A stretch of 64,000 nucleotides of DNA from Brucella grignonensis (GTDB lineage: Bacteria; Pseudomonadota; Alphaproteobacteria; Rhizobiales; Rhizobiaceae), in assembly GCF_002252505.1 (NCBI RefSeq), contig NZ_NNRL01000163.1:124001-188000 (forward strand). Reading direction: 5' to 3'. This document shows positions 1 to 8,621 of the stretch, piece after piece. A program made the position numbers and the translations under genes. Below the pieces are notes generated by a model that was given only the letters and a program-made list of their open reading frames with translations, made no database searches and was not told where the DNA came from. How positions within the stretch are numbered: position 1 is the first letter of the stretch; each line of letters begins with the position of its first letter.

Positions 1-227
1 TTGAGGATCGTGCCTGCACCTACGATTGCTTCTGGCACTTCCGATGCCACTGCGCGGATCGCGTCCAGTGCGGCAGCCGTCCGCAGTGTGATCTCGATCG
101 CTGGCAAACCACCCTTTGCCAGTGCGCGCGCCAGCGGAACGGCGTGCTCGACCTTGTCGATCAGCAATACCGGAATAACTGGCTGGCCTTGGAGGACAGG
201 GACGAGTAGATCGGTTTTCTGCGGCAT
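1..227 (-). CDS. eda: KDPG aldolase, N-terminal part (runs off the left edge)
   Basis: About 75 N-terminal residues of 2-dehydro-3-deoxyphosphogluconate aldolase, the enzyme that splits KDPG into pyruvate and glyceraldehyde-3-phosphate in the Entner-Doudoroff pathway. The visible part holds the first beta strand ([19 protein letters not shown]), a [12 protein letters not shown] stretch with the conserved glutamate, and the GAGTI motif that follows. The Schiff-base lysine would lie outside the window. The ATG is preceded on the minus strand by AGAAGAG at suitable distance, which fixes the start. A related class I aldolase such as 4-hydroxy-2-oxoglutarate aldolase is the main alternative; Eda is the usual bifunctional form. 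Confidence 0.85.
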   Translation of the reverse strand, partial: MPQKTDLLVPVLQGQPVIPVLLIDKVEHAVPLARALAKGGLPAIEITLRTAAALDAIRAVASEVPEAIVGAGTIL

Positions 228-342
228 GGGCTTGCTCTTCTGCTGATAAGTGAATGGCTAAAATCGATTTAGAGTGAGAGACCTTGTTTGTCCACCGCGC
301 ACATCAAAACCGATGCGCTGCGCGGCAGCAGTCAAGTTGCAT

Positions 343-954
343 TCAGGCAGCCTTCAGGACCAGGCTGAGGCTCCGGTTCCAGCGTTCAAAGGCTGTTGCC
401 ATGCGGCTATCATACTGGTTACGGGCAAAGACTGGCCCATTATAGCGGCGTGCAAAATTGCGCCAGTCTTTCTCCTGCAGCGCCGTTTTCAATCCGGCCT
501 TGTCGATGAAGTTCAGCATCAGCCCGACCTGTCCGCCAACCGAGCTACGCGCCTCGGACACCAGTTCATCGATACTGCTATAGCCCAGCCATTCCCAATG
601 GGCGCCCATCACCTGGCCCAGCCCCCATGAAGTGGATTCAAGCGCTGCCTTTTTATGGATCGACATGGCCCGTTCGAGCAAAAGCCAGCGCTCGCGCTGG
701 GTCTTGGGATTGCGCACGCGTCCTGCTTCCGGTGCTGATAATCCTGCTTTGCGTGCCTGATCGCGGATACGACCGACAAGTCTGCGGTCGAAATAATGCC
801 CCTCGAAGCGAATGGCTGGCTCTTTTTTGCCATCGATATCGAAAAGCGCACGGCCACCACTTTCCACCTCTGCCACCGCCAGCAGGGCTGCCGGTTCAAT
901 CCCTGCTTCCATTGCCAATGAGATGATTTCTGCAAAAGTTTCTGTATCGAACAT
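343..954 (-). CDS. N-acetylmuramidase / phage-lysin-like protein (DUF3380)
   Basis: About 203 residues matching the N-acetylmuramidase domain (DUF3380) found in phage endolysins. Features are LAVAEVESGG near the N-terminus (a glutamate suited to catalysis), FEGHYFDRRL, and the ESTSWGLGQVMG stretch with WEWLGY after it. Known members hydrolyse peptidoglycan glycan strands. There is no signal peptide and no separate peptidoglycan-binding domain, so it is a minimal lysin. The reading frame is open for 46 more codons upstream, but the ATG of MFDTETF has AGAGGAG in front, so that start was chosen. No holin, capsid or integrase gene lies nearby. It may be a domesticated lysin; function inferred from family only. 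Confidence 0.8.
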   Translation of the reverse strand: MFDTETFAEIISLAMEAGIEPAALLAVAEVESGGRALFDIDGKKEPAIRFEGHYFDRRLVGRIRDQARKAGLSAPEAGRVRNPKTQRERWLLLERAMSIHKKAALESTSWGLGQVMGAHWEWLGYSSIDELVSEARSSVGGQVGLMLNFIDKAGLKTALQEKDWRNFARRYNGPVFARNQYDSRMATAFERWNRSLSLVLKAA

Positions 955-1084
955 CTGGTTTCTCCTCTTGCAAACCGTGTTTATCGACGCCGGATTTTCG
1001 CTTGTCATGAGAGGAGGGGGATAAATAACTTGAATTTGCCGCGTTCGAGGACTAGTTCGGAAGAAATTTGGAAGAGATCGAACG

Positions 1085-2005
1085 ATGAGCAATCTGCCTT
1101 TTACTGTTGCTGCCCTTTATTGCTTTGCGCGTTTGCCGCAATATGAAAGCCTGCGCGAGCCGCTGGCAGAACTTTGCTGCGCGAACGGGATCAAGGGGAC
1201 GCTGCTGCTCGCAGCCGAAGGTATCAACGGCACGGTTGCAGGAACAAAGCCCGCGATTGAGAAGCTTATCGCCTACATCACTGCAATCCCTGAGCTTGCC
1301 AATCCGGAACTCAAATACTCTCATGCCAGCGAAATGCCGTTCTATCGCATGAAGGTGCGTTTGAAGCGCGAGATTGTCACCATGGGTGTTGATGGCATCG
1401 ATCCGCTGAAAAGCGTTGGCACATACATAGCGCCCAAGGACTGGAATGCGCTGATTGCCGATGAAGACACGGTCGTTGTGGATACGCGCAACGATTACGA
1501 ATATGCCATCGGCACATTCGAAGGCGCACTCGATCCCAACACAAAGACCTTCCGCGAGTTTCCGGAATGGGTGGAGCAGAACCGCGACAAGCTTGAAGGC
1601 AAGAAGATCGCCATGTTCTGCACCGGCGGTATTCGTTGTGAAAAAGCGACCGCTTTCGTCAAGGGTCTGGGCTTCGATGATGTGTTCCACCTCAAGGGTG
1701 GCATTCTGAAATATCTTGAGGAAGTGCCGAGCGAAGAAAGCATGTGGAACGGCGAATGCTTCGTGTTCGATGAACGCGTGGCAATCGGCCATGGCCTGAC
1801 GGAAAGCGATATAGAGCTTTGCCGCGCCTGCCGCCGTCCGATTACCGCAGAAGACAAGCTTTCGCAGTTCTTCGAGGAAGGCATTTCCTGCGCTGGTTGT
1901 TATGACGAACGCACGCCGGAAGATCGCGCACGTTTCGCGGAGCGCGAAAAGCAGGTCAAGCTCGCCAAGCTGCGCGGTTCTAGCCACAAGCACATTGGAC
2001 GCTAA
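1085..2005 (+). CDS. trhO: tRNA uridine(34) hydroxylase TrhO (YceA/rhodanese family)
   Basis: A 306-residue protein of the TrhO/YceA family, which makes 5-hydroxyuridine at the tRNA wobble position using prephenate-independent, oxygen-dependent chemistry. It has an N-terminal acylphosphatase-like region ([16 protein letters not shown]), a central rhodanese domain ([16 protein letters not shown]), the active-site loop [11 protein letters not shown] with cysteines at 179 and 185, and a C-terminal Cys-rich tail (CRACRRP, CAGC). Length matches the family. The ATG follows GGAAGAGATCGAACG, a good ribosome site. It starts divergently from the muramidase and stands alone. Confidence 0.93.
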   Translation: MSNLPFTVAALYCFARLPQYESLREPLAELCCANGIKGTLLLAAEGINGTVAGTKPAIEKLIAYITAIPELANPELKYSHASEMPFYRMKVRLKREIVTMGVDGIDPLKSVGTYIAPKDWNALIADEDTVVVDTRNDYEYAIGTFEGALDPNTKTFREFPEWVEQNRDKLEGKKIAMFCTGGIRCEKATAFVKGLGFDDVFHLKGGILKYLEEVPSEESMWNGECFVFDERVAIGHGLTESDIELCRACRRPITAEDKLSQFFEEGISCAGCYDERTPEDRARFAEREKQVKLAKLRGSSHKHIGR

Positions 2006-2307
2006 AATATAGGATGGTGGGGTTCTTTTGCCGCATCATTCTTATCAGCACTAGCCAAAGCTAATACTCCCCTTTAAGGTGGCCATGTTTTCGGAACGAT
2101 ATGAATTCGTTACGGAAATTTTGGGCGGCTTTTGCATGGACGCCCGTGTGAAAAGGGTCTGACGGCATCCGGGTCGCGTTTGCCTCCATCATACCCATCA
2201 TCGCAAGTTGAGCATCTCGACAGGTCTTGATGCTCGAACAAATGGCGTCGGATTTTTCCGGCGTGTGATGATGTTTGCCCGAAATACGGGCTTTATGGAG
2301 GTCGACA
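2006..2307. other. Intergenic region before modA
   Basis: About 300 bases with no credible gene. It must hold the promoter of modABC. The only structure I can point to is an interrupted inverted repeat, listed separately. No molybdenum-cofactor riboswitch could be recognised by eye. Confidence 0.6.
2095..2111. promoter_or_regulatory. Possible operator upstream of modA (inverted repeat)
   Basis: AACGA and TCGTT arms are separated by seven bases, in an AT-rich setting (AACGATATGAATTCGTT). ModE-type sites upstream of mod operons are also AT-rich palindromes with CG-flanked half-sites, so a ModE-like role is conceivable, but the match to that consensus is weak. Could be chance. Confidence 0.25.
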
Positions 2308-3063
2308 ATGAAAAAACTTATCGCTGCGTTTCTTATTACGGTTGCAGCCGGTGCTGCATCGGTTGCTCATGCTGCCGAAAAGGTCACGGTTTTTGCCGCA
2401 GCCAGCATGAAGGATGTGATCGAAGAAGCCGCCAAGCAGATCAAGGCCAAAGACGGCACGGAAGTCGTCGCTTCCTTTGCTTCATCTTCAGTACTGGCAA
2501 AGCAGATCGAGCAGGGTGCTCCGGCGCAGATTTTCATTTCTGCTGATCTCGACTGGATGGATTATGTCGAAAAGGCCGATGCCATCGATAAGGCTTCGCG
2601 CAAGGTGATCGCTGGCAACGCTCTGGTGATTGCAACGCAGAAGGACACACCAAAGGGTGATGCCAAGGAACTTCTGAGCGCTGGTCGTTTTGCAATGGGC
2701 GATCCGTCGAATGTCCCGGCGGGCAAATATGGCAAGGCAGCGCTTGAAAAGCTCGACATCTGGAAAGACGTGGAAAAGAATGGGGTGTTTGCCGAGAACG
2801 TTCGCGTTGCGCTGCAGTATGTCAGCCGTGCCGAAGTGAAGGCGGCAATCGTCTACGCATCGGACCGTGCTGCGGCACCGGAACTTGTCGAGGCTTATCG
2901 CTTCCCGGCTTCGAGCCATGCCCCGATCCTTTACCCGGCGGCACTTGTTGCGAAGAACGAAACCGATGCCGCCAAGGCTTTCTTGGCCTTCCTTGAAAGC
3001 GATGCCGGTCAGGCGATTATCAAGGACAAGGGCTTTGTTGGCGCTGCAGAGGCTGCTGAATAA
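2308..3063 (+). CDS. modA: Molybdate ABC transporter, periplasmic binding protein ModA
   Basis: A 251-residue periplasmic molybdate-binding protein. It has a clean signal peptide (MKKLIAAFLITVAAGAASVA, cut after AHA), then VTVFAAASMKDVIEEAAKQ and ASFASSSVLAKQIEQGAP, which carry the serines that bind the oxyanion. VALQYVSRAEVKAAIVYASD lies in the C-terminal lobe. The start is the ATG after TGGAGGTCGAC; the frame is open for 11 more codons but without a ribosome site. Its stop codon directly abuts the modB start. A tungstate-specific role cannot be excluded by sequence reading. Confidence 0.93.
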   Translation: MKKLIAAFLITVAAGAASVAHAAEKVTVFAAASMKDVIEEAAKQIKAKDGTEVVASFASSSVLAKQIEQGAPAQIFISADLDWMDYVEKADAIDKASRKVIAGNALVIATQKDTPKGDAKELLSAGRFAMGDPSNVPAGKYGKAALEKLDIWKDVEKNGVFAENVRVALQYVSRAEVKAAIVYASDRAAAPELVEAYRFPASSHAPILYPAALVAKNETDAAKAFLAFLESDAGQAIIKDKGFVGAAEAAE

Positions 3064-3747
3064 ATGATGGAAGGTAACGTTTGGCAGATCGTGTCTCTGT
3101 CGCTCCGGGTTGCCGGGATAGCGATTATTGTTGCTCTGCCAGTCGCCTTTCTTGTTGCGTGGATTCTTGCCCGGTTCAATTTTCCGGGCAAGTCGCTTGT
3201 GCAGGCCATCGTCACCATGCCGCTGGTCCTGCCGCCGGTGGTGACGGGCTATCTGCTTTTGATCTGGTTTGGATCGCGCGGCGCACTTGGCGCACCGTTG
3301 CAGGAATGGTTCGGCCTTTCCTTTTCCTTTCGCTGGACGGGCGCAGCCCTTGCTGCTGGTGTCATGGCATTTCCGCTGCTCGTTCGCCCCATCCGGCTTT
3401 CGATTGAAGGGCTTGATCGCGGGCTTGAGGAAGCAGCCCGCACGCTTGGTGCGAACCGGTTCACGGCATTCTTCACGGTCATTTTGCCACCCTTGCTGCC
3501 GGGTATTCTAGCAGGTGCGGTTTTAGGCTTTGCCAAGGCGTTGGGCGAGTTCGGTGCGACCATCACGTTTGTTTCCAATATTCCGGGCGAAACGCAAACA
3601 TTGTCGCTGGCGATTTATGCATTGATGCAGACGCCAACAGGGGATGCCGAGGCTTTCCGTCTGATCGCGATTTCTGCAGCCATTTCCATTACTGCAGTGA
3701 TCTTGTCTGAATGGTTGCAGCGCAGGCTGGCAGGAGAAGCGAAATGA
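3064..3747 (+). CDS. modB: Molybdate ABC transporter permease ModB
   Basis: A 227-residue inner-membrane permease with about five hydrophobic segments. The EAA-type loop that docks onto the ATPase is visible as LEEAARTLGANRFTAFFTV (roughly residues 121-139). MPLVLPPVVTGY and GEFGATITFVSNIPGET are typical of ModB. It starts immediately after the modA stop codon and its own stop overlaps the modC start by four bases, so the three genes are translationally coupled. Confidence 0.94.
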   Translation: MMEGNVWQIVSLSLRVAGIAIIVALPVAFLVAWILARFNFPGKSLVQAIVTMPLVLPPVVTGYLLLIWFGSRGALGAPLQEWFGLSFSFRWTGAALAAGVMAFPLLVRPIRLSIEGLDRGLEEAARTLGANRFTAFFTVILPPLLPGILAGAVLGFAKALGEFGATITFVSNIPGETQTLSLAIYALMQTPTGDAEAFRLIAISAAISITAVILSEWLQRRLAGEAK

Positions 3748-4823
3748 GCGATCTTGAAGTTTCCGTCGCTGGCCGCAATGGCAAATTCGTGGTCGAAGCA
3801 GATTTTGCCGCGGGGTTTGGAGTGACTGCTTTGTTCGGTCATTCTGGCGCTGGTAAAACAACGCTTCTCAAGATGATTGCGGGAACGCTGCGTCCGGAAA
3901 GCGGGCGTATCGCAGTCGGCGATTTCACACTTTTCGACGCCGGAAAAGGCATCAACCTGCCGCCTGAAAAGCGCCGTATCGGTTATGTGTTTCAGGACGC
4001 GCGGCTGTTTCCACATATGAGCGTGAAGCGTAATCTCACCTATGCACGCTGGGCCGGAAAACGGCAGAACACTCGTAATTTCGATGAAGTGGTGACGCTG
4101 CTTGGCATCGCTCATCTACTGGATCGTCGCCCGGTGACGCTTTCCGGTGGCGAGCGGCAGCGCGTGGCCATTGGCCGTGCGCTTTTGTCTGATCCGGCGC
4201 TGCTGTTGCTGGATGAGCCGCTTTCCTCGCTGGATCACGCGCGCAGGCAAGAGATTTTGCCCTTTATCGAACGGCTTCGCGATGAAAGCCACGTGCCGAT
4301 TGTCTATGTCAGCCACGAAATCGATGAGGTTGCGCGGCTTGCCGATGAAATCGTTCTGCTGTCAGGTGGCAAGGTGCTGGCGAGCGGCGAGGCCGCCGAG
4401 ATTTTTCCGCTGATCGATGGCGGCGGCGAGGGCGCTGGCGTGTTGCTGGAAGGGTCGGTCTCAGCTTATGACGAGCGTTACAAGCTTGCGGAAATCGATC
4501 TTGGCGGGACGACATTCCAGCTCAGCGATGCCGGGCTTAAACAGAACATGCATGTGCGTCTTCGGGTTCGTGCGCGCGATGTCTCCATTGCGCGCAAAGT
4601 GCCCGATGCCATCAGTATCCGTAACGTGCTGCCGGTTTCCATTGTGGCGATTGAAGCCGGAGAAGGCCCCAACGCCCATGTCGCACTCGACTTTCAGGGA
4701 CGACGCCTTGGCGCGCGGCTGACCCGTCGTTCGGTCGATGATCTGGGCCTTGTAGTGGGCGATCGGGTCGTGGCGCTGTTAAAGGCTGTCTCCGTGGATC
4801 GTGCCGCAATAAGAGAAAAATGA
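3744..4823 (+). CDS. modC: Molybdate ABC transporter ATPase ModC
   Basis: A 359-residue ATPase energising molybdate import. Walker A is GHSGAGKTT (32-40), the signature is LSGGERQR (133-140), and Walker B is LLLLDEPLSSLDH (153-165). Beyond about residue 285 lies a TOBE/Mop domain (MHVRLRVRARDVSIA), expected for ModC. The ATG was chosen because it overlaps the modB stop as ATGA; a longer frame inside modB lacks support. Confidence 0.94.
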   Translation: MSDLEVSVAGRNGKFVVEADFAAGFGVTALFGHSGAGKTTLLKMIAGTLRPESGRIAVGDFTLFDAGKGINLPPEKRRIGYVFQDARLFPHMSVKRNLTYARWAGKRQNTRNFDEVVTLLGIAHLLDRRPVTLSGGERQRVAIGRALLSDPALLLLDEPLSSLDHARRQEILPFIERLRDESHVPIVYVSHEIDEVARLADEIVLLSGGKVLASGEAAEIFPLIDGGGEGAGVLLEGSVSAYDERYKLAEIDLGGTTFQLSDAGLKQNMHVRLRVRARDVSIARKVPDAISIRNVLPVSIVAIEAGEGPNAHVALDFQGRRLGARLTRRSVDDLGLVVGDRVVALLKAVSVDRAAIREK

Positions 4824-4894
4824 AACTGAGACAATAATCCGGTTTTCGTTATGCGTCTTTTATGCTCCTTTCAAAACCGGATGGGAGCATTGAA

Positions 4895-5572
4895 ATGACT
4901 GATTTGCAAAACTGGACGACACGTCCGAAGCCTGAACGCAAAGTTCTGGAAGGCCGCTATGTCAGGCTCGAACCACTGGATGCCTCCCGGCATGGTGACG
5001 AGCTGTTTGCGGCCTCTTCTGTTGAGGATGCGGATCAGCGGTTTACCTGGCTGTTCGAGGTTCCGCCTGCAACGCGTGAAGCTTTTGAGCCGTGGCTCGA
5101 AAAGGTGTCGGGCAGCGAAGATCCCTTGTTTTTTGCGGTCATCGACAAGGCCAGCGGCAAGGTGGCCGGTCGTCAGGCGCTGATGCGTATCGATCCGGTT
5201 CATGGCGCAATCGAGATTGGAAACATTTATTGGGGACCGCTCATTTCACGCAAACCCGCTGCCACGGAAGCGCAGTTCCTGTTTATGCAGTACATTTTCG
5301 ATGAGCTTGGCTATCGCCGCTATGAATGGAAATGCAACGATAACAACGCGCCGTCCAAGCGCGCAGCGGAACGTTTTGGCTTCCAGTTTGAAGGCAAGTT
5401 TCGCCAGCATATGGTGGCGAAGGGCAACAACCGCGACACCGCATGGTTTTCAATCATCGACAGCGAATGGCCAGCGCTGAAACAAGCTTATCAGGCATGG
5501 CTTGCGCCGGAAAACTTTGATAGTGACGGTCAGCAGATCAGAAAGTTAGAGGATTTTCGCATTGGCGGCTGA
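4895..5572 (+). CDS. GNAT family N-acetyltransferase (RimJ/RimL-like)
   Basis: A 225-residue GCN5-related acetyltransferase of the RimJ/RimL-like subgroup. Seen are RYVRLEPLDASRHGDEL at the N-terminus, IEIGNIYWGP in the core strand, and YEWKCNDNNAPSKRAAERFGF, the usual C-terminal acetyl-CoA-binding end. The substrate is unknown. The ATG lies shortly after GGGAGC; eleven upstream in-frame codons have no ribosome site. Its stop overlaps the start of the small membrane protein that follows. Confidence 0.85.
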   Translation: MTDLQNWTTRPKPERKVLEGRYVRLEPLDASRHGDELFAASSVEDADQRFTWLFEVPPATREAFEPWLEKVSGSEDPLFFAVIDKASGKVAGRQALMRIDPVHGAIEIGNIYWGPLISRKPAATEAQFLFMQYIFDELGYRRYEWKCNDNNAPSKRAAERFGFQFEGKFRQHMVAKGNNRDTAWFSIIDSEWPALKQAYQAWLAPENFDSDGQQIRKLEDFRIGG

Positions 5573-5768
5573 ACCGAAGAAGAGCAACCCGGCACTTGCC
5601 GCAGCCATTATCCTGGTTGGTTTTGGCGTGCTTGCCTATTATTTGCCAACCATCATGATCGCGCTTGGCGAACGCTCGCACATCGCAGCGGTTATTTTCG
5701 GGATACTCTTCGTACTTAGCTTCTTTGGCATATTCTGGCTGCGTTCGCGCCGCCAGAATAAGGACTAA
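5562..5768 (+). CDS. Small membrane protein, two predicted TM segments
   Basis: A 68-residue protein of unknown function. It has two hydrophobic segments, roughly residues 11-33 (ALAAAIILVGFGVLAYYLP and beyond) and 42-60 (AAVIFGILFVLSFFGIFWL), and a basic tail RSRRQNKD. The proposed start is TTG, preceded by AGAGGA, and it overlaps the acetyltransferase stop by eleven bases, implying coupled translation. Its stop overlaps by four bases the end of the convergent exporter gene. Confidence 0.65.
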   Translation: MAAEPKKSNPALAAAIILVGFGVLAYYLPTIMIALGERSHIAAVIFGILFVLSFFGIFWLRSRRQNKD

Positions 5769-6865
5769 CCTGCGAGTGCAGCACTAAGCAGCAGAGCGCC
5801 GGTCAGCGCAATAAACAGTGCCGCGCCTACTTCAATCGCCGCTTTCAAGCGACCGGATATGGCGCTGCTGCCTGCAAAGCGCAATGCCGTGTTCTTGGCG
5901 GTTACGGCCAATGTTGCGAGAAATGCGACGGTCAGAAATGTGCCAAAGGCTATCGCGAAGACCGAGAGCAATCCACCAACCATCAGACCATTGAGAAGCG
6001 CGAAGGTGAGCACGATCAGCGCGCCTGAGCATGGGCGCAGGCCGACAGAGAAAATCGCCGACCATGCCGTCTTCCAGTTGAAATCGTCGCCGAGCGACGA
6101 TGGATCGGCAATATGGGCGTTGCCGCAATCGGCACAGATATCGCCCTCACCGATAAAGACGTGATCGGCCGCGGCATTGGCAGGCTTGTAGTTGAGCTTG
6201 ACTGTGTTGGTGGTGCCGAGCGCACGCGTGCTTTGCGAAACGCTGCCCTGCCACGCTGGACCGCTGGCCATTGCCGTTTGCGGGGCTGCTGCAAAAAGTG
6301 CGCTTGTTGGTGATGGTTCGCGGCTGTCGTGCTTTTTGAACAGAAGCGGCAATTTGCGCGCCAAAAGCCAGAGGCCAAAGAACAACACCAGTGCGAAACT
6401 GGCAATCTCCATATAACGGGCAGTCTGGTTCATCGAAATGCCGGTACCACGCAGCACAAGCCAGGCCAGTCCCACCACAAAAACCGCCATGATTGCCTGA
6501 AGAAGCGACGAGACGAAAGACAGGAAAATGCCGCGTCTCAATGCCGTTTCGTTGGCGATCATGTAAGACGAAATGACCGCCTTGCCATGGCCGGGGCCAG
6601 CGGCATGGAAAATACCATAAACGAAGGAAAGGCCAATCAGCACCGATGCCTGCCATGGGTCTTCGCGCATGGCTTTGAGCGCGGTTGTCATGGCGAGATA
6701 GAATGTGCGCTGCTGTTCATTCATCCAGAGAATGATATGCGCAAATGGTCCGGTCGGCTTCATGGCGACTTCATTGGCGCCGATACCCAGTGATGATTGC
6801 GCCCAAACCTGGGTGGCGATCATCACAAGGCTCATCGTGAGAATGAAACGGACCGTTCTCTTCAT
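5765..6865 (-). CDS. Nickel/cobalt exporter of the NicO/RcnA family
   Basis: A 366-residue inner-membrane protein of the NicO family (RcnA-type efflux or high-capacity nickel/cobalt transporters). A signal-like N-terminus (to about residue 22) precedes several membrane segments. Family motifs are FVYGIFHAAGPGHGKAVISSY (split here as FVYGIFHAAGPGHGK, 81-95) and GLRPCSGALIVLTFALLNG (275-293). A long soluble loop, about residues 171-265, carries CADCGNAH with C244, C247 and H251, a plausible metal site. The start lies eight bases after the DUF1007 gene stop, so the two are co-transcribed. Export rather than uptake is inferred from family. Confidence 0.85.
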   Translation of the reverse strand: MKRTVRFILTMSLVMIATQVWAQSSLGIGANEVAMKPTGPFAHIILWMNEQQRTFYLAMTTALKAMREDPWQASVLIGLSFVYGIFHAAGPGHGKAVISSYMIANETALRRGIFLSFVSSLLQAIMAVFVVGLAWLVLRGTGISMNQTARYMEIASFALVLFFGLWLLARKLPLLFKKHDSREPSPTSALFAAAPQTAMASGPAWQGSVSQSTRALGTTNTVKLNYKPANAAADHVFIGEGDICADCGNAHIADPSSLGDDFNWKTAWSAIFSVGLRPCSGALIVLTFALLNGLMVGGLLSVFAIAFGTFLTVAFLATLAVTAKNTALRFAGSSAISGRLKAAIEVGAALFIALTGALLLSAALAG

Positions 6866-6873
6866 AAGGCTGG

Positions 6874-7557
6874 TTATCCTTTTTTCTCGCAGTCTATCTC
6901 AAGGCGTGTGGCGAAAATCTTCGACATGTTTGTGCCCGCCGGATCATTGAAAAAGGCTTCCGTCAGGGTTCCCTGATTTTGAGCAAGAGCTTCGTCCGGG
7001 TTAGGACGAACGACTTCTGACTTGCAGCCAGTGGGCAGGCCTTTGACGACCAGTTCCTTGTCGCTCACATAGTCGATGGCCGTATAAAAGGTCGGGTCGT
7101 AAACACCGAAACTGACCTTGTGTCCGGGTTCAAGCTTCAGTGGCTTTTCAGGCTTGCTTGTAAAAACAATGAGCAGATGATTGTCGGAGAAGTCAGCTGC
7201 CAGATCATTCGGACGTGCCATTTTAACATCCTTGCCATCGGCAAGCACAGTCTGGAAATATTTGAACTCGGCGATGGAGCTGTTGATGACATGGCCAAGA
7301 TCGATCAGCTCGTTCTTGTCGAGCTGCAAATCGCCATTCTTGTCAAACTCCATCAGCACGGTTGACGAAAATACATCATCAAATCGCCAGATATGGGCGA
7401 GCTTGTCCACTGTACCATCCGGCGCAATCGTCAGCTCCAGCCTTGCATCGGCAAAGACGTGCGGATGCGCTTCGACGGCCAAAGGCGCAAGCACCGCTGT
7501 CAGTGTTACGGCGAGGCCAAGGCGGCTTTTCAGCCATGAGCGCAAATTGAGCATCAT
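6874..7557 (-). CDS. DUF1007 family periplasmic protein, partner of the NicO exporter
   Basis: About 227 residues. The N-terminus (MMLNLRSWLKSRLGLAVTLT) is a signal peptide ending near VEA, and the mature protein begins HPHVFADARLELT, the hallmark of DUF1007. A DKNGDLQLDKNEL stretch resembles an EF-hand-like acidic loop. DUF1007 genes commonly sit next to NicO-type exporters, as here, and may handle metal at the periplasmic face; this role is inferred. Two adjacent ATGs are possible; the first was taken because ACGGAA precedes it. The frame is open for 63 more codons upstream across an intergenic repeat, which argues against the longer form. Confidence 0.83.
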   Translation of the reverse strand: MMLNLRSWLKSRLGLAVTLTAVLAPLAVEAHPHVFADARLELTIAPDGTVDKLAHIWRFDDVFSSTVLMEFDKNGDLQLDKNELIDLGHVINSSIAEFKYFQTVLADGKDVKMARPNDLAADFSDNHLLIVFTSKPEKPLKLEPGHKVSFGVYDPTFYTAIDYVSDKELVVKGLPTGCKSEVVRPNPDEALAQNQGTLTEAFFNDPAGTNMSKIFATRLEIDCEKKG

Positions 7558-7573
7558 CAGGTTCCGTGAATTA

Positions 7574-7620
7574 CAGCGCATCCCGAAAAGTGTGAAGCGG
7601 CTTTCGGATAAGATGCGCGC
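7574..7620. repeat. Palindromic intergenic repeat, family A
   Basis: One copy of the short element beginning GCGCATCCCGAAAAGTG and ending GATGCGCG, with complementary ends. It lies just upstream of the DUF1007 gene. Similar copies occur at several other places in this window. Confidence 0.75.
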
Positions 7621-7703
7621 AAATGCTAGAGTCAAAGGAATAGCGGTGAAGGCGGCGAAAGTGGGACAAGTGGCACAGGGGCCGCCTTTTATACTGCGAT
7701 CCC

Positions 7704-8618
7704 TTACAGTTTTGTGTCTCCGCGCAGTTCCCGGTCCTTGAACCATTGGGTTAGGAAGTCGACGAGTGCACGGATTTTGGCTGGCAAATAGCGACGATGC
7801 GGATAGACCGCATAGATGCCGCCATCTCTCACAATAAACTCATCAAGACAGGGAATGAGTCTGCCGCGCTCGATTTCTTCTTCGGCGATGAATGCTGGCA
7901 GGGAACAGAAACCAAGCCCTGCAATAGCTGCAGTTTTGGTCGCAACGGGGCTATTGACCTCGATTGGCCCATGCACGTTGACCGTCATCATTGAGCCGTC
8001 CGTATTGCGGAAATGCCAGTTGTTGCGTGAGCGTGCATTTGTGTCGATGATGCACGGCTTATCGGCAAGATCTTCGGGGCGTTCCGGTTTGCCCACGCGC
8101 GCGATCAGCTCAGGTACGCCACACAACACGGAATGGAACGGTGACAACCTTTTGGCAATCAGAGAGGAGTCCTGCAGGCGCGTGATACGGATTGCGAGGT
8201 CGAACCCTTCTTCCACCAGATCGACAAAACGGTCATCCAGCCGTATGTCGAGTACGATTTCCGGATGAGCGAGGCAGAAATCGATCAGCGATTGCCCGAT
8301 CACCGCATCGGCAAAGGTACGCGGCGCTGAGAGCTTGATGCGGCCGCGTGCATCCGAACTGGTTTCGCTAACGGCATCCTGCAACGCGTCAATTTCGCGA
8401 ATGATCTCGATAGCGCGATGATAATAGGTATGGCCTGCTTCAGTGAGGGAGAACTGTCGGGTTGTGCGGTTGAGCAGGCGTGCGCCAAGCTCATCTTCAA
8501 GTTCCCGCACATATTTGGAGAGCAGTGCCTTGGAACGCCCTATCTTTCTAGCGGCAGCGGAAAAGCCTTCCGCTTCGACCACATCGATAAATGCGCGCAT
8601 ACGTGTGAGGGTGTCCAT
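7704..8618 (-). CDS. LysR family transcriptional regulator
   Basis: A 304-residue LysR regulator. The winged helix-turn-helix occupies about residues 1-60 (MRAFIDVVEAEGFSAAARKI, then RSKALLSKYVRELEDELG and LLNRTTRQFSLTEAG). The rest is the effector-binding domain, including IKLSAPRTFADAVIG and LDIRLDDRFVDLVEEGFDLA, which place it in the CrgA/DmlR-like group. It starts three bases after the amidase stop, in the same direction, so it is probably co-transcribed with the amidase and may regulate it. The effector is unknown. Confidence 0.92.
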   Translation of the reverse strand: MDTLTRMRAFIDVVEAEGFSAAARKIGRSKALLSKYVRELEDELGARLLNRTTRQFSLTEAGHTYYHRAIEIIREIDALQDAVSETSSDARGRIKLSAPRTFADAVIGQSLIDFCLAHPEIVLDIRLDDRFVDLVEEGFDLAIRITRLQDSSLIAKRLSPFHSVLCGVPELIARVGKPERPEDLADKPCIIDTNARSRNNWHFRNTDGSMMTVNVHGPIEVNSPVATKTAAIAGLGFCSLPAFIAEEEIERGRLIPCLDEFIVRDGGIYAVYPHRRYLPAKIRALVDFLTQWFKDRELRGDTKL

Positions 8619-8621
8619 GGC

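Noticed and set aside
1-246. Plus-strand open frame at the left edge
   Set aside because: It is the mirror of the KDPG aldolase start on the minus strand.
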